64,000 nucleotides of DNA from Candidatus Avimonas narfae (lineage in GTDB: Bacteria > Bacillota > Clostridia > Oscillospirales > Acutalibacteraceae), in NCBI GenBank assembly GCA_904395335.1, contig CAJFNR010000004.1, forward strand, positions 92,604 to 156,603, given 5' to 3'. Shown here piece by piece: positions 15,534 through 22,934 of the stretch; position 1 is the stretch's first letter, and each line of letters begins with the position of its first letter. Below the pieces are notes generated by a model, which saw nothing but the letters and a program-made list of their open reading frames with translations, had not been told where the DNA came from and searched no databases. Made by a program: the position numbers and the translations under genes.

Positions 15534-15887
15534 GTGCCCTATAAACCCAAGCGCCCCTGTTCCTATCCCGGCTGCCCGCTTCTCACCAGCGGGCGATATT
15601 GCGAGGAGCACCAGCGGCTCGTCACGGCGCGATATAACAAATATGAGCGCGATCCAGCCAGTAAGCGGCGATATGGCCGGGCATGGAAGCGCATCCGCGA
15701 CCGGTACATATCCGCCCATCCGTTGTGCGAGAGGTGCCAGCGGGCCGGAAAAACTGTCCCCGCCGAGGAAGTCCACCATATTCTGCCGCTTTCCAAGGGC
15801 GGCACCCATGTGGAGGATAATTTGATGTCCCTGTGCCACAGGTGCCATTCCGAGATTACCGCCCGCGAGGGTGGCCGGTGGGGCTGA
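15534..15887 (+). CDS. HNH endonuclease of the terminase module
   Basis: 117 residues starting with GTG at 15534, nine bases after AAAGGAGG. The N-terminus has a zinc set (CSYPGCPLL...GRYCEEH), the C-terminus the HNH motif (CERCQRAGKTVPAEEVHHI, then GGTHVEDNLMSLCHRCHS). HK97-type phages carry such a gene next to the terminase, where the HNH protein (gp74 in HK97) stimulates cos cleavage. Here it is the first late gene and lies 550 bases before the small terminase gene. Confidence 0.88.
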   Translation: MPYKPKRPCSYPGCPLLTSGRYCEEHQRLVTARYNKYERDPASKRRYGRAWKRIRDRYISAHPLCERCQRAGKTVPAEEVHHILPLSKGGTHVEDNLMSLCHRCHSEITAREGGRWG

Positions 15888-15913
15888 AAATTCTTTTCAG
15901 AATAAGCGAAAAA

Positions 15914-15966
15914 GGCTTGTAATCACCCACCCGTTTGGTAAGCTGTCAGCACATCAAACGAGGAGG
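15914..15966 (+). promoter_or_regulatory. Repeated leader motif, copy 1
   Basis: Contains CTTGTAA, then GGTAAGCTGT and CACATCAAA, ending in the AGGAGG of the gene at 15974. CGTTT and AAACG enclose the GGTAAGCTGT loop. Compare copies at 19178, 20948, 21289, 22973 and 44733. Confidence 0.5.
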
Positions 15967-15973
15967 CGCTATT

Positions 15974-16267
15974 ATGAAGATTACAAGTAAAAAGCTCGGC
16001 CAGTATCCTTGGTGGGAAGGAACGATTGAAGGCTATCATTTTCAGGCGGCGGTCTACGACGAGCCTTCGGAGTATGGTATCAACGAAGGCCGCACCAGCA
16101 AGCTCATGGTATGGGATGAGGCGGAACGGCGGCGGACGCGGAATATATTCAGCGCCGCCATAATGAACTATGACCGGGGCTGGGATATTAAACCCAAGGT
16201 ACAACATAAAGCGTTGATAGACGAGCTGGTTTCTTTTCTGGAAAACCTTCCAGCATACGAAGAATAG
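15974..16267 (+). CDS. Small uncharacterised prophage accessory protein
   Basis: 97 residues from ATG at 15974 (AGGAGG at 15961-15966). Text MKITSKKLGQYPWWEGTIEG, then FQAAVYDEPSEYGINEGRTSKLMVWDE and a helical C-terminus. It is compact and acidic, with no membrane segment and no recognised catalytic site. It is preceded by a copy of the repeated leader and followed by a terminator, so it is a one-gene unit between the HNH and small terminase genes. Candidates for such positions include phage counter-defence proteins, but nothing in the sequence proves it. Confidence 0.65.
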   Translation: MKITSKKLGQYPWWEGTIEGYHFQAAVYDEPSEYGINEGRTSKLMVWDEAERRRTRNIFSAAIMNYDRGWDIKPKVQHKALIDELVSFLENLPAYEE

Positions 16268-16276
16268 CAGACTGCG

Positions 16277-16307
16277 ACCGTCACCCGAAACCGGGCGGTG
16301 GTTTTTT
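16277..16307 (+). terminator. Intrinsic terminator
   Basis: ACCG...CCCG-AAAC-CGGG-CGGT hairpin followed by GGTTTTTTG, after the small gene at 15974 and before the small terminase gene. Confidence 0.65.
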
Positions 16308-16436
16308 GTTGTCCCGGAGGGGGTAAGCAAATCTCTACATTGTGTGAAATGTGTAGCGGGCGTGGGGTATCGCGCAAAAAAATCCCGGTTCAAAGGGGGG
16401 ATTAAAGATTTTCGAGGAAGGAAGTGAACAAAAGGC

Positions 16437-17000
16437 ATGGCAAAAGATGGAACCAACCGAGGCGGCAGACGTGTCCGTGCCGGAGATAAGCCGGACGCTT
16501 TGGTGGATAAAATCGCCGCTGGGCGTAAGGCGCAGATTATAGAGCCGCCCATCACGGAGCTGGACGGCGACGGCCTGGAAGGGACTGCCCTTTCCGGGGC
16601 AGATATGCCGAACCCCAGCGAATATTTGAGTGCCAGACAGCGCGACGGGAAACCCCTCGGCGCTGATTTGATATACACCGAAACCTGGGACTGGCTGCAA
16701 GCCAGAGGCTGCGAAAAGCTCGTCAATCCCCGGCTGCTGGAAGCCTACGCGCAGGCGTTTGCCCGCTTCATCCAATGCGAGGAAGCGATCAGCACCTATG
16801 GCCTGCTGGGGAAACACCCCACCACCGGCGGCGCGATCACCAGCCCCTTTGTGCAGATGTCGCAGTCGTTCCAGAAGCAGGCCAACCTTTTGTGGTATGA
16901 GCTGTTCGATATCGTCAAGCAGAACTGTACCACCGCCTTTGTGGGCAACCCGCAGGACGATATGATGGAACGGCTGCTCTCGACCCGGCGCGGCAGTTAA
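16437..17000 (+). CDS. Phage terminase small subunit, P27 family
   Basis: 187 residues. N-terminal basic segment (DGTNRGGRRVRAGDKPDAL), then ADLIYTETWDWLQARGCEKLVNPRLLEAYAQAFARFIQCEEAI, typical of P27-family small terminases that recognise packaging sites. The C-terminal part (FVQMSQSFQKQANLLWYELFDIVKQ) mediates assembly. The large subunit gene is unusually distant, at 24873, with modification and accessory genes in between. The start ATG at 16437 has only a weak ribosome site (AAAGG). Confidence 0.88.
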   Translation: MAKDGTNRGGRRVRAGDKPDALVDKIAAGRKAQIIEPPITELDGDGLEGTALSGADMPNPSEYLSARQRDGKPLGADLIYTETWDWLQARGCEKLVNPRLLEAYAQAFARFIQCEEAISTYGLLGKHPTTGGAITSPFVQMSQSFQKQANLLWYELFDIVKQNCTTAFVGNPQDDMMERLLSTRRGS

Positions 17001-17027
17001 AAGATAATTTTAAGTTTGGAGGCCCCT

Positions 17028-17615
17028 ATGAATATTTTACAGCTTCCTTTATCGGAGGTTCATCCATACAAAAATAATCCCCGGAAAAACGATAAGGCTG
17101 TGGACGCGGTGGCGGAGAGTATCAAGCAATACGGCTTTCTCGTGCCGCTGGTGATTTCCAAGGAGCGCGAGATCATTACCGGTCACACGCGATACCGGGC
17201 CGCGAAAAAGCTGGGCCTTGCCTCTGTCCCCTGCATTCTGGCCGACGAGCTGACACCGGAGCAGGTCAAGGCGTTCCGGCTGGTGGATAACAAGGTGGGC
17301 GAGCTGGCCGAGTGGGACGTGGAGCTTCTTCCTTTGGAACTGGCGGACATAGCCGCCGATTTGTCGGCATTTGGATTTGAAACCGTTTCCGAGGACGATT
17401 TCGGCGAGGCATTTACGCTGGATTCCGGTGAAAAAAAGCCGTTCCAGCAAATCAGCCTCACCCTCCACGACGAGCAGGCCAAGCTGATCCTCGCCTGCAT
17501 TGATTACGTCCATAAAAACGGCGAGGTCAAAGAAACCTATGGCAACGAAAACACGAAAGGCAACGGCGTGTATGAGGTGGTGCGACAATGGGCCGCGCAA
17601 AGGAAATTACTCTAA
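17028..17615 (+). CDS. ParB/Srx-fold phage protein
   Basis: 195 residues from ATG at 17028, with TTGGAGG upstream. The N-terminal ParB-like core is clear: LPLSEVHPYKNNPRKND, ESIKQYGFLVPLVISKEREI and GHTRYRAAKKLGL. The C-terminal part (LPLELADIAADLSAFGFETVSEDDF) is shared with ParB-methyltransferase fusions. ParB-like proteins of this kind bind CTP or act with DNA methyltransferases. It precedes and overlaps the first Mom-like gene by 28 bases, which supports a joint role in DNA modification. Confidence 0.82.
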   Translation: MNILQLPLSEVHPYKNNPRKNDKAVDAVAESIKQYGFLVPLVISKEREIITGHTRYRAAKKLGLASVPCILADELTPEQVKAFRLVDNKVGELAEWDVELLPLELADIAADLSAFGFETVSEDDFGEAFTLDSGEKKPFQQISLTLHDEQAKLILACIDYVHKNGEVKETYGNENTKGNGVYEVVRQWAAQRKLL

Positions 17616-18430
17616 GGGTGATCCCCGGCAGTATCGCCAACCCTTTTGTGCGCCGCCACCATTACAGCGGTAAAGTCGTCAATAACAGCAGCCTGCATTT
17701 TGGGGTGTTTCTCGACGGCCAGCTCCATGGGGTGATGAGCTACGGCCCCAGCCTCAACAAACGGGTGATCCTGCCGCTGGTAAAGGATACCGGCTGGAAC
17801 GAATATCTGGAACTCAACCGCATGGCCTTTGACAGCTATCTTCCCCGGAACAGCGAAAGCCGGGCCATTTCTATGAGCATTCGGCTTTTGAAGAAATATG
17901 CGCCCCATGTAAAGTGGATTGTGAGCTTTGCGGACGCTTGTTCCTGCGGGGATGGAGCGATCTATCGAGCCAGCAATTTCATATTGACCGGCATGAAGGA
18001 AAACGAGGCGCTCTGCCTGCTGCCGGACGGCACCAAAATTCACAAGCTGACGCTGGAATCCCAGCCGACCATGCCCCGACCGGAGTTGGGCGGTCGCACC
18101 TTCTTTGATGTAACCGGCGGGAAATTCAGCTTCAAGGCGTATCTGGAAGCCGCCAATGCTACGCTGCTGCCGGGCTACCAGCTCCGGTATATCTACTTCA
18201 TAGATAAGCGTAAGCGCCGGGATCTGACGGTGCCGGAGATTCCATTCTCCCGGATCGACGAGTTGGGAGCCGGAATGTACCGGGGCGAAAAAATTACCGT
18301 GGCAGAACGCCATGTGGGAAAGGAGGCCGAAGATGGGTCGGGCAAAAGAAATTGTGATGAAGGTCATCCCCGCCAAGGTGGCGATCCCCTTCATCAAGAC
18401 CTACCATTACAGCGGGAAGGTTGTCAATAA
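17588..18430 (+). CDS. Mom-family DNA modification protein, copy 1
   Basis: 280 residues from ATG at 17588 (GAGGTGG upstream). The text HHYSGKVVNNSSLHFGVFLDG, GPSLNKRVILPLVKDTGWNEYLELNRMAFDSYLPRNSESRAI and FADACSCGDGAIYRASNFILTG is that of Mom-type GNAT-fold proteins, which hypermodify adenine in phage DNA and protect it from restriction enzymes. Residues 1-245 align along their whole length with copy 2. The last 33 residues are an out-of-phase reading of the start of copy 2, so the original stop was lost at the duplication point. Activity seems intact, as the core is complete. Confidence 0.82.
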   Translation: MGRAKEITLRVIPGSIANPFVRRHHYSGKVVNNSSLHFGVFLDGQLHGVMSYGPSLNKRVILPLVKDTGWNEYLELNRMAFDSYLPRNSESRAISMSIRLLKKYAPHVKWIVSFADACSCGDGAIYRASNFILTGMKENEALCLLPDGTKIHKLTLESQPTMPRPELGGRTFFDVTGGKFSFKAYLEAANATLLPGYQLRYIYFIDKRKRRDLTVPEIPFSRIDELGAGMYRGEKITVAERHVGKEAEDGSGKRNCDEGHPRQGGDPLHQDLPLQREGCQ

Positions 18431-19079
18431 CAGCAGCCTGCATTTCGGGGTGTTTCTGGATAACCAGCTTCACGGGGTGATGTCCTACGGCCCCAGCCTC
18501 GACAAGTCAAAGATTATCGGTCTGGTGAAGGATACCGGCTGGAATGAATTTCTTGAACTTAACCGTATGGCCTTTGACAGCTACTTGCCCCGCAATTCTG
18601 AGAGCCGGGCTATCGCCATGAGCCTGCGGCTGATAAAAAAATACGCGCCGCAGATTAAATGGGTGATCTCCTTTGCGGACGCCTGTTCCTGCGGGGACGG
18701 CACCATCTACCGGGCCAGCAACTTTGTGTTGACCGGCATCAAGGAAAACCTGAACCTTGCCGAGCTGCCGGACGGCACCCGCGTCCACAAAATGACGCTG
18801 GCAAGCAACCCCACCTCTCCCCGCAAGGAGCTGGGGGGACTTTCCTTTTTTGACGTGACCGGCGGCACCTATAATTTCAAGAAATATCTGGACTATGTGG
18901 GGGCCACGCCGATCCCCGGCTTCCAGCTCCGGTATATTTACTTTATCGACCGGAGCAAGCGGCAGGATTTGACCGTGCCGGAGATTCCATTTTCCAAAAT
19001 CGACGAGCTGGGCGCGGGTATGTATAAGGGCGAGAAAATTTCGCAGGCCCAGCGCCACAGCAAGGGAACGCCGGAGTAG
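18333..19079 (+). CDS. Mom-family DNA modification protein, copy 2
   Basis: 248 residues from ATG at 18333, six bases after AAAGGAGG (18319-18326); an upstream GTG at 18312 is less likely. It is a close paralogue of the preceding gene: the same HYSGKVVNNSSLHFGVF block, TGWNEFLELNRMAFDSYLPR, DACSCGDGTIYRASNFVLTGI and the C-terminal YIYFIDRSKRQDLTVPEIPFSKIDELGAGMY. It overlaps copy 1 by 98 bases. Two copies may give different sequence or substrate preference. By family it should transfer a methylcarbamoyl-type group to adenine; that is established for Mu Mom and inferred here. Confidence 0.84.
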   Translation: MGRAKEIVMKVIPAKVAIPFIKTYHYSGKVVNNSSLHFGVFLDNQLHGVMSYGPSLDKSKIIGLVKDTGWNEFLELNRMAFDSYLPRNSESRAIAMSLRLIKKYAPQIKWVISFADACSCGDGTIYRASNFVLTGIKENLNLAELPDGTRVHKMTLASNPTSPRKELGGLSFFDVTGGTYNFKKYLDYVGATPIPGFQLRYIYFIDRSKRQDLTVPEIPFSKIDELGAGMYKGEKISQAQRHSKGTPE

Positions 19080-19093
19080 CTTCCGGCATATAT

Positions 19094-19163
19094 GCGCGGG
19101 TAGGCTAACAGCAGACCGCCCACCATCCGGTGGGAAGCGGCGGTGCAACCCCGTCCTCCGCGC
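19094..19163 (+). ncRNA. Structured element of unknown type upstream of accessory gene
   Basis: GCGCGG (19094-19099) pairs with CCGCGC (19158-19163), enclosing a hairpin CCGC-CCACC-ATCC-GGTGG-GAA-GCGG (19116-19140) and two single-stranded segments (GTAGGCTAACAGCAGA and CGGTGCAACCCCGTCCT). The 3' part has a faint tRNA T-arm look (TGCAACC loop, TCCA end), but no anticodon stem-loop of normal size fits. It lies after the second Mom gene and before a leader motif copy. It may be a small RNA, a riboregulator or a terminator without a T-run. Confidence 0.35.
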
Positions 19164-19177
19164 TCCAAAAATAATGC

Positions 19178-19233
19178 CCTTGCTTTTCGGCGGTGTGCAG
19201 GGTAAGCTGTCCTCACATTCTGAAAGCGAGGGG
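19178..19233 (+). promoter_or_regulatory. Repeated leader motif, copy 2
   Basis: CCTTGCTTTTC, then GCGGTGTGCAGGGTAAGCTG, TCACATTC, GAAAGCGAGGGG. GTGTG pairs with CACAT, and GCTTTTC with GAAAGC. It ends at the ribosome site of the gene at 19241. Confidence 0.6.
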
Positions 19234-19240
19234 TTTTTAT

Positions 19241-19684
19241 ATGAGCAAAAGCTATTTGAAGATCGGCAGCTATACGCCGGAAACCAAAGACGCCGAGGCC
19301 GATATTGACCGGGAATATTACCGGCAGGGCTGGGTTGTAAAGGACGAGGAGGCGTTCCTCCTCCACCCGGATCGGGTGTGCTATGTGCCGGAGCTTTCCG
19401 ACACAGCCTATACACGGGAAGATTTTATGGGCCTGTGCAACGAGCAGGAGAAATTTGCCGCCGAGTGCTTCTATGCGGTGGACTGGCAGCACCCGGAAAC
19501 ATGGATTGACGAGCAGTACAAGTATGACGAGTGGGGCCGGTGCGAACGCTGCCAGCAGATTTACGACGTGGGAGGCGAGCCTTGCCCCTGTCCTATATGC
19601 GGAACGCCCCCGGAGGGTGATGAAGGAGAACAAGATGGAGATACGAAAGGTAGAGGCTGCTCGGCTGAATCCGGCGGCATATAA
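19241..19684 (+). CDS. Uncharacterised prophage protein with C-terminal zinc ribbon
   Basis: 147 residues from ATG at 19241. An acidic N-terminal part (YLKIGSYTPETKDAEADIDREYYRQ) precedes a C-terminal cysteine set CERCQQIYDVGGEPCPCPICG, which should bind zinc. It is preceded by a leader-motif copy. Its last 50 bases overlap the start of the ParB-methyltransferase gene, so the two are likely expressed together. No known catalytic motif. Confidence 0.65.
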   Translation: MSKSYLKIGSYTPETKDAEADIDREYYRQGWVVKDEEAFLLHPDRVCYVPELSDTAYTREDFMGLCNEQEKFAAECFYAVDWQHPETWIDEQYKYDEWGRCERCQQIYDVGGEPCPCPICGTPPEGDEGEQDGDTKGRGCSAESGGI

Positions 19685-20924
19685 CCCGCGCCGGAAGCTA
19701 AAGCCCGGCGACAAGGATTACGAAAAACTGAAACGCTCTATTGAGGAGTTTGGGTTTGTAGAGCCGGTGGTCTGGAATCAGGCCACCGGCCATGTTGTAG
19801 GCGGACACCAGCGGCTGCAAGTGCTGCTGGATATGGGCGAAACCGAGGTTGACTGCGTGGTGGTGGACTTAGACCCCCAGCGGGAGAAAGCCCTCAACCT
19901 TGCCCTCAACCGGATACAGGGTGATTGGGACGAGGAAAAGCTGGCGGCGCTGATCGGTGATCTGGACGCTTCCGGCTTCGACGTGTCGTATACCGGTTTT
20001 GACGCTGGGGAAATCGACGCGCTCATGAACCGGTTTTATTCCGCCGAGGCGGTGGAGGACGGCTTTGACGAAACAAAGGCTGCGTCGGAGATCCAAGCGG
20101 CGGGTGGTGCTGTCACCCGGCCCGGCGACCTGTGGCAGCTCGGCAGCCACCGGCTTCTGTGCGGCGATCCGGCCTCAGGTGAGGATATGGCCCGCCTTAT
20201 GGGGAGCGAGCGGGCGGCCTGCGCGGTTACGTCCCCGCCTGCCATTTCCCGCTCGGAGTATACCAAGCAGGGCTTGGAACCGTGGCTTGCCCGTATGAGC
20301 CAAACAGTGGAGCTTCTCTGCCGGAATGCGGAGATTGTCTGCTGGAATACAGAGGATCTGTTTGCTACCGGCTCCCAGTATATAGAACCCACCGGCCTTT
20401 ACAGTATGCGGCTTTTTGCCGACTGGAATTACCGGCCCTTGTGGATTCGCGTCTGGAAGAAACAAGGGGCGCAGGCTCGCGCCGGTTCCACCCATCTCAC
20501 CAGCCTAAAGCCCCAGCGGCAGTTTGAGTATCTGGCGGCCTTTGCCGGAGAGCAGGCCGAGGAGTACAATCTGCCGGAATATGCGTGGGTGTCCGCCTTT
20601 GCGGCCCACAATTATCATTTTGTCAAGCGCCTTACCAAAGAGGAGCGCCGCAAGTGGGGCTACGCTGCCGTGTGGGAGATTGGCTCCGAAAAAGAGAACA
20701 CCCCGCCGGTGCCGGTGGAACTGCCCTGGCGGTGTATGAAAATGCACAGCGACCCCGGCGGCCTGATCCTCGACCCCTTCTGCGGGGGCGGCTCCGCTTT
20801 GATTGCCGCCGAGCAAAGCGGGCGGCGCTGCTTCGCCATGGAGAGCGACCCTCTCGCCTGCGATCTGGCCGTTTTGCGCTGGGAACAGTTTACCGGCAAG
20901 AAGGCCCAGCGGATGGAAAAATAA
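19635..20924 (+). CDS. ParB-domain DNA methyltransferase fusion with altered motif IV
   Basis: 429 residues from ATG at 19635 (AAGGAG upstream; ATG at 19620 is also in frame). N-terminal ParB core: NPAAYNPRRKLKPGD, EEFGFVEPVVWNQATGHVVG, GHQRLQVLLDMG. After a linker comes an N6-adenine/N4-cytosine methyltransferase with motif I near the C-terminus (LILDPFCGGGSALIAAEQSGR, beta-class order) and LWQLGSHRLLCGD at the front. Motif IV, normally (D/S)PPY, reads SPPA here, which would remove the aromatic residue that stacks on the target base. It therefore may be inactive as a methylase or have changed function. It follows the Mom pair. Confidence 0.82.
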   Translation: MEIRKVEAARLNPAAYNPRRKLKPGDKDYEKLKRSIEEFGFVEPVVWNQATGHVVGGHQRLQVLLDMGETEVDCVVVDLDPQREKALNLALNRIQGDWDEEKLAALIGDLDASGFDVSYTGFDAGEIDALMNRFYSAEAVEDGFDETKAASEIQAAGGAVTRPGDLWQLGSHRLLCGDPASGEDMARLMGSERAACAVTSPPAISRSEYTKQGLEPWLARMSQTVELLCRNAEIVCWNTEDLFATGSQYIEPTGLYSMRLFADWNYRPLWIRVWKKQGAQARAGSTHLTSLKPQRQFEYLAAFAGEQAEEYNLPEYAWVSAFAAHNYHFVKRLTKEERRKWGYAAVWEIGSEKENTPPVPVELPWRCMKMHSDPGGLILDPFCGGGSALIAAEQSGRRCFAMESDPLACDLAVLRWEQFTGKKAQRMEK

Positions 20925-20947
20925 AGATTCAGAATTTTTGCTTTCCT

Positions 20948-21002
20948 CCTTGTATTTTGCGGTGTTTCAGGGTAATCTGTGTCACATCAAAAATTAAGGA
21001 GG
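20948..21002 (+). promoter_or_regulatory. Repeated leader motif, copy 3
   Basis: CCTTGTATTTTGCGGTGTTT, CAGGGTAATCTGTGTCACAT, CAAAAATTAAGGAGG. TTTTG pairs with CAAAA, GTGT with ACAT. Nearly identical to copy 4 at 21289. TTGTAT and TAATCT are 17 bases apart. Confidence 0.65.
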
Positions 21003-21009
21003 CTTGAAT

Positions 21010-21261
21010 ATGGCGCAGAACATAATTGATGAGAATTTTGGGCAGGAGGTTGAGCCGGGCTTTTGCGCTTCCATCAAGAACATCACACAGAATAGCTTTG
21101 TGGTGGAGGAAATAAATGGCTCCGTGTGGTATGGGCCGATGGAAGATCGGTTGTTGTTTTATGACGAAGCAGAAGCAGAAGCCGTGCTGGAACTCCTCAA
21201 TGATGTTTACGCGGATTGTTTCAGCCTGATAGTGGAAGGAAAAACAATCGAAAACGCCTGA
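21010..21261 (+). CDS. Small uncharacterised prophage accessory protein
   Basis: 83 residues from ATG at 21010, seven bases after AAGGAGG. Acidic, with text QNSFVVEEINGSVWYGPMEDRLLFYDEAEAEAVLELLND. The VWYGPMEDRL.FYDEAEAEA pattern suggests a small alpha/beta fold. It shares with the gene at 23033 a (V/A)xYGPMExx element (YGPMESTYKV there), so the two may be distant relatives. It is led by a leader-motif copy and ends before a weak hairpin (GCC...GGC, 21256-21276). Function unknown. Confidence 0.65.
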   Translation: MAQNIIDENFGQEVEPGFCASIKNITQNSFVVEEINGSVWYGPMEDRLLFYDEAEAEAVLELLNDVYADCFSLIVEGKTIENA

Positions 21262-21288
21262 ATTTTCGGGCTTTATTCGGTTGTGAAG

Positions 21289-21343
21289 CCTTGTATTTTG
21301 CGGTGTTCCAGGGTAATCTGTGTCACACAAAAATACAAGGAGG
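21289..21343 (+). promoter_or_regulatory. Repeated leader motif, copy 4 (best paired)
   Basis: CCTTGTATTTT (21289-21299) is perfectly complementary to AAAATACAAGG (21330-21340), whose last bases belong to the ribosome site AAGGAGG. Inside, GTGT (21303-21306) pairs with ACAC (21325-21328), leaving a loop with CAGGGTAATCTG. Read as DNA, TTGTAT (21291-21296) and TAATCT (21314-21319) are 17 bases apart and could be promoter boxes. Confidence 0.65.
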
Positions 21344-21352
21344 TTTGACACT

Positions 21353-21535
21353 ATGGCAAAGAAAATCTTTGAAACGGTTCTGAAATGGAACGGCGGCGGA
21401 GCGTTTTGGGCAAAGGTCGAGGTTGGCGCGGACGGCTGGGGTCGGGTATATGATGCCTCTGACGGTCTGTACTGCGGGTCGCTCAATCCCCTGCGTACCC
21501 GGCAGCTTATGCGGGAGGCGGCCTATGAAGAATAA
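21353..21535 (+). CDS. Small uncharacterised prophage accessory protein
   Basis: 60 residues from ATG at 21353, behind AAGGAGG of the leader motif. Text MAKKIFETVLKWNGGGAFWAK followed by a small strand-rich part and a helical end (NPLRTRQLMREAAYEE). It overlaps the next start by 11 bases. Too small for a domain call. Part of the accessory block between the methyltransferase and the large terminase. Confidence 0.6.
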   Translation: MAKKIFETVLKWNGGGAFWAKVEVGADGWGRVYDASDGLYCGSLNPLRTRQLMREAAYEE

Positions 21536-21935
21536 TGAGGATTCGCGGGCTATCCTGTACAGCCTTCGCAAGGTACGCCGGATGACACGCAAGCTGCTGC
21601 GCGTGCCGGTTGACTGCCTGCGGGTAGACGGCGACGATATTGCCGACGCGGAATATGTGACCGAAGGACTTGGAATCGTCCTGCGCCGGGTATGCGGACG
21701 GCCGGACGTATCTATGCCGCCTTTCGAGGCAGGCGCTGCCCATGCGGTACAATTTCGCTGGTTTATCCAAAAGGCAGCCCGGCAGGCCGGTGCGATCCGG
21801 CGGGACATCTTTTTCGGACAGGTATCCAAGGCCCGGCTTGCTGAGGAGGCATGGGCGGGCCTCGATAGTGCGGAAGCCTTTCTCCATTCTTTCCTGTCCG
21901 AGACTGTTCACCGGGAAAGGAGGCGGCTCAGATGA
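21525..21935 (+). CDS. Uncharacterised prophage accessory protein, helical
   Basis: 136 residues from ATG at 21525 with GGGAGG six bases upstream. Arg-rich helical N-terminus (AILYSLRKVRRMTRKLLRVP), a middle with VTEGLGIVLRRVCGRPDV, and a long helical C-terminus (VQFRWFIQKAARQAGAIRRDIF ... RLAEEAWAGLDSAEAFLHSFL). Overlaps its neighbours on both sides (11 and 4 bases). No family recognised; likely a DNA- or RNA-contacting small protein by charge, which is inference only. Confidence 0.6.
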   Translation: MKNNEDSRAILYSLRKVRRMTRKLLRVPVDCLRVDGDDIADAEYVTEGLGIVLRRVCGRPDVSMPPFEAGAAHAVQFRWFIQKAARQAGAIRRDIFFGQVSKARLAEEAWAGLDSAEAFLHSFLSETVHRERRRLR

Positions 21936-22171
21936 CGTTTCCGAGAAAAGAAATCGTGGAGGCTATCCGCGCCCAGTATCCCAAAGGGACGCGGGTGGCG
22001 CTGGTATCCATGGACGACCCCTACAGCAAACTCAAACCCGGCGACCGGGGAACGGTGGAATACGTGGACGATACAGCCACGGTTCATGTGCGCTGGGATT
22101 GCGGCTCCGGCCTCGGCGTGGTCTATGGCGCGGATCATATCCGCATTTTGGAAGGCGGTGATTTTGAATGA
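21932..22171 (+). CDS. DUF4314 domain protein
   Basis: 79 residues, coupled to the previous gene (ATGA). The text GTRVALVSMDDPYSKLKPGDRGTVEYVDDTATVHVRWDCGSGLGVV, seen in its core as MDDPY and LKPGDRGTV, is diagnostic of DUF4314, a small SH3-like beta-barrel found across phages and integrative elements of Firmicutes. Function is unknown. It overlaps the next start by four bases. Confidence 0.85.
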   Translation: MTFPRKEIVEAIRAQYPKGTRVALVSMDDPYSKLKPGDRGTVEYVDDTATVHVRWDCGSGLGVVYGADHIRILEGGDFE

Positions 22172-22530
22172 GCGGAATTTTCCACGAGGGACGCTGGTAT
22201 GAAAGCACCGACATGGTATGCCGCCGGTGCGGAGGCCCCGTCTACGCCTCCGACATTCCGGAATACAGTTATCAATGCTTTCATTGTGACGAAGATTTCT
22301 ATTCCTTTGAGGTGGAGGAGCAGGACGCGCTTTACTTGCCGCCGGTCATGGTGGCCCGCCCGGTGCATGGGATCACAATCAATAGTGAGTTGGAATATCT
22401 GTTGGACGAATGCGGCGAGCCCCGCATATTCCAGAACCAACCGGAGGCGGAAGCATTCCTGCTGAAACATGGCTTTAACGGCGAGGATTTGGAACAGGTC
22501 TATTTCGAGGAGGTGTCGGGAGATGAATAA
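22168..22530 (+). CDS. Uncharacterised zinc-ribbon prophage protein
   Basis: 120 residues, coupled by ATGA. N-terminal zinc ribbon MVCRRCGGPVYASDIPEYSYQCFHCDED (two CxxC pairs), then an acidic body with GITINSELEYLLDECGEPRIFQNQPEAEAFLLKHGF, whose second half resembles a small modulator fold often seen in gene sets next to DUF4314. Ends eight bases inside the next gene. No catalytic residues are apparent. Confidence 0.6.
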   Translation: MSGIFHEGRWYESTDMVCRRCGGPVYASDIPEYSYQCFHCDEDFYSFEVEEQDALYLPPVMVARPVHGITINSELEYLLDECGEPRIFQNQPEAEAFLLKHGFNGEDLEQVYFEEVSGDE

Positions 22531-22924
22531 TAAAGGCTGTGCCTTTGAAATGAAGGGCGGCGGGACTTCCCGCTATTTCGCCAGCCCGGCGGTGAAAGGG
22601 TTTGCGGATTTCGTCCGTTTCCTTTATGAGAATCGGGGCAGCGCGGATAAAGCGCCGCGCCCGCTCCCGCAGCGGATACCGCAGGTCGTGGAGCTGACCG
22701 AGGCTGAGTGGGACGATATAGCGGACAGCAACGACAGCGGGTATTCCTGCATTCTTATCATAGATATTCGGGAAAATCAGGTGTGGATCAGCGAGGATAT
22801 TGGGGACGGTATGGCGATCTATTTCTTTCCATTCACGGCGGTGATGGAGGTAGTGATCTCCGGCGGTACGGACGTATGGGAACGGCTCCTGAAAGAGTAC
22901 CCGTCAGCCAAAATGGGCGGCTGA
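22523..22924 (+). CDS. Uncharacterised prophage accessory protein
   Basis: 133 residues from ATG at 22523. Proline-rich centre (ADKAPRPLPQRIPQVVELTEAEWDD) between two small folded parts; the second (YSCILIIDIRENQVWISEDIGDGMAIYFF) looks beta-rich. It overlaps the zinc-ribbon gene by eight bases and is followed by a terminator at 22935-22962. No family recognised. Confidence 0.58.
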   Translation: MNNKGCAFEMKGGGTSRYFASPAVKGFADFVRFLYENRGSADKAPRPLPQRIPQVVELTEAEWDDIADSNDSGYSCILIIDIRENQVWISEDIGDGMAIYFFPFTAVMEVVISGGTDVWERLLKEYPSAKMGG

Positions 22925-22934
22925 TTTTCCAGAG

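Noticed and set aside
19094..19166. A tRNA gene
   Set aside because: The acceptor-like helix and T-arm-like loop are suggestive, but the middle hairpin has a four-base loop and bulge, and no seven-base anticodon loop or D-arm can be built.
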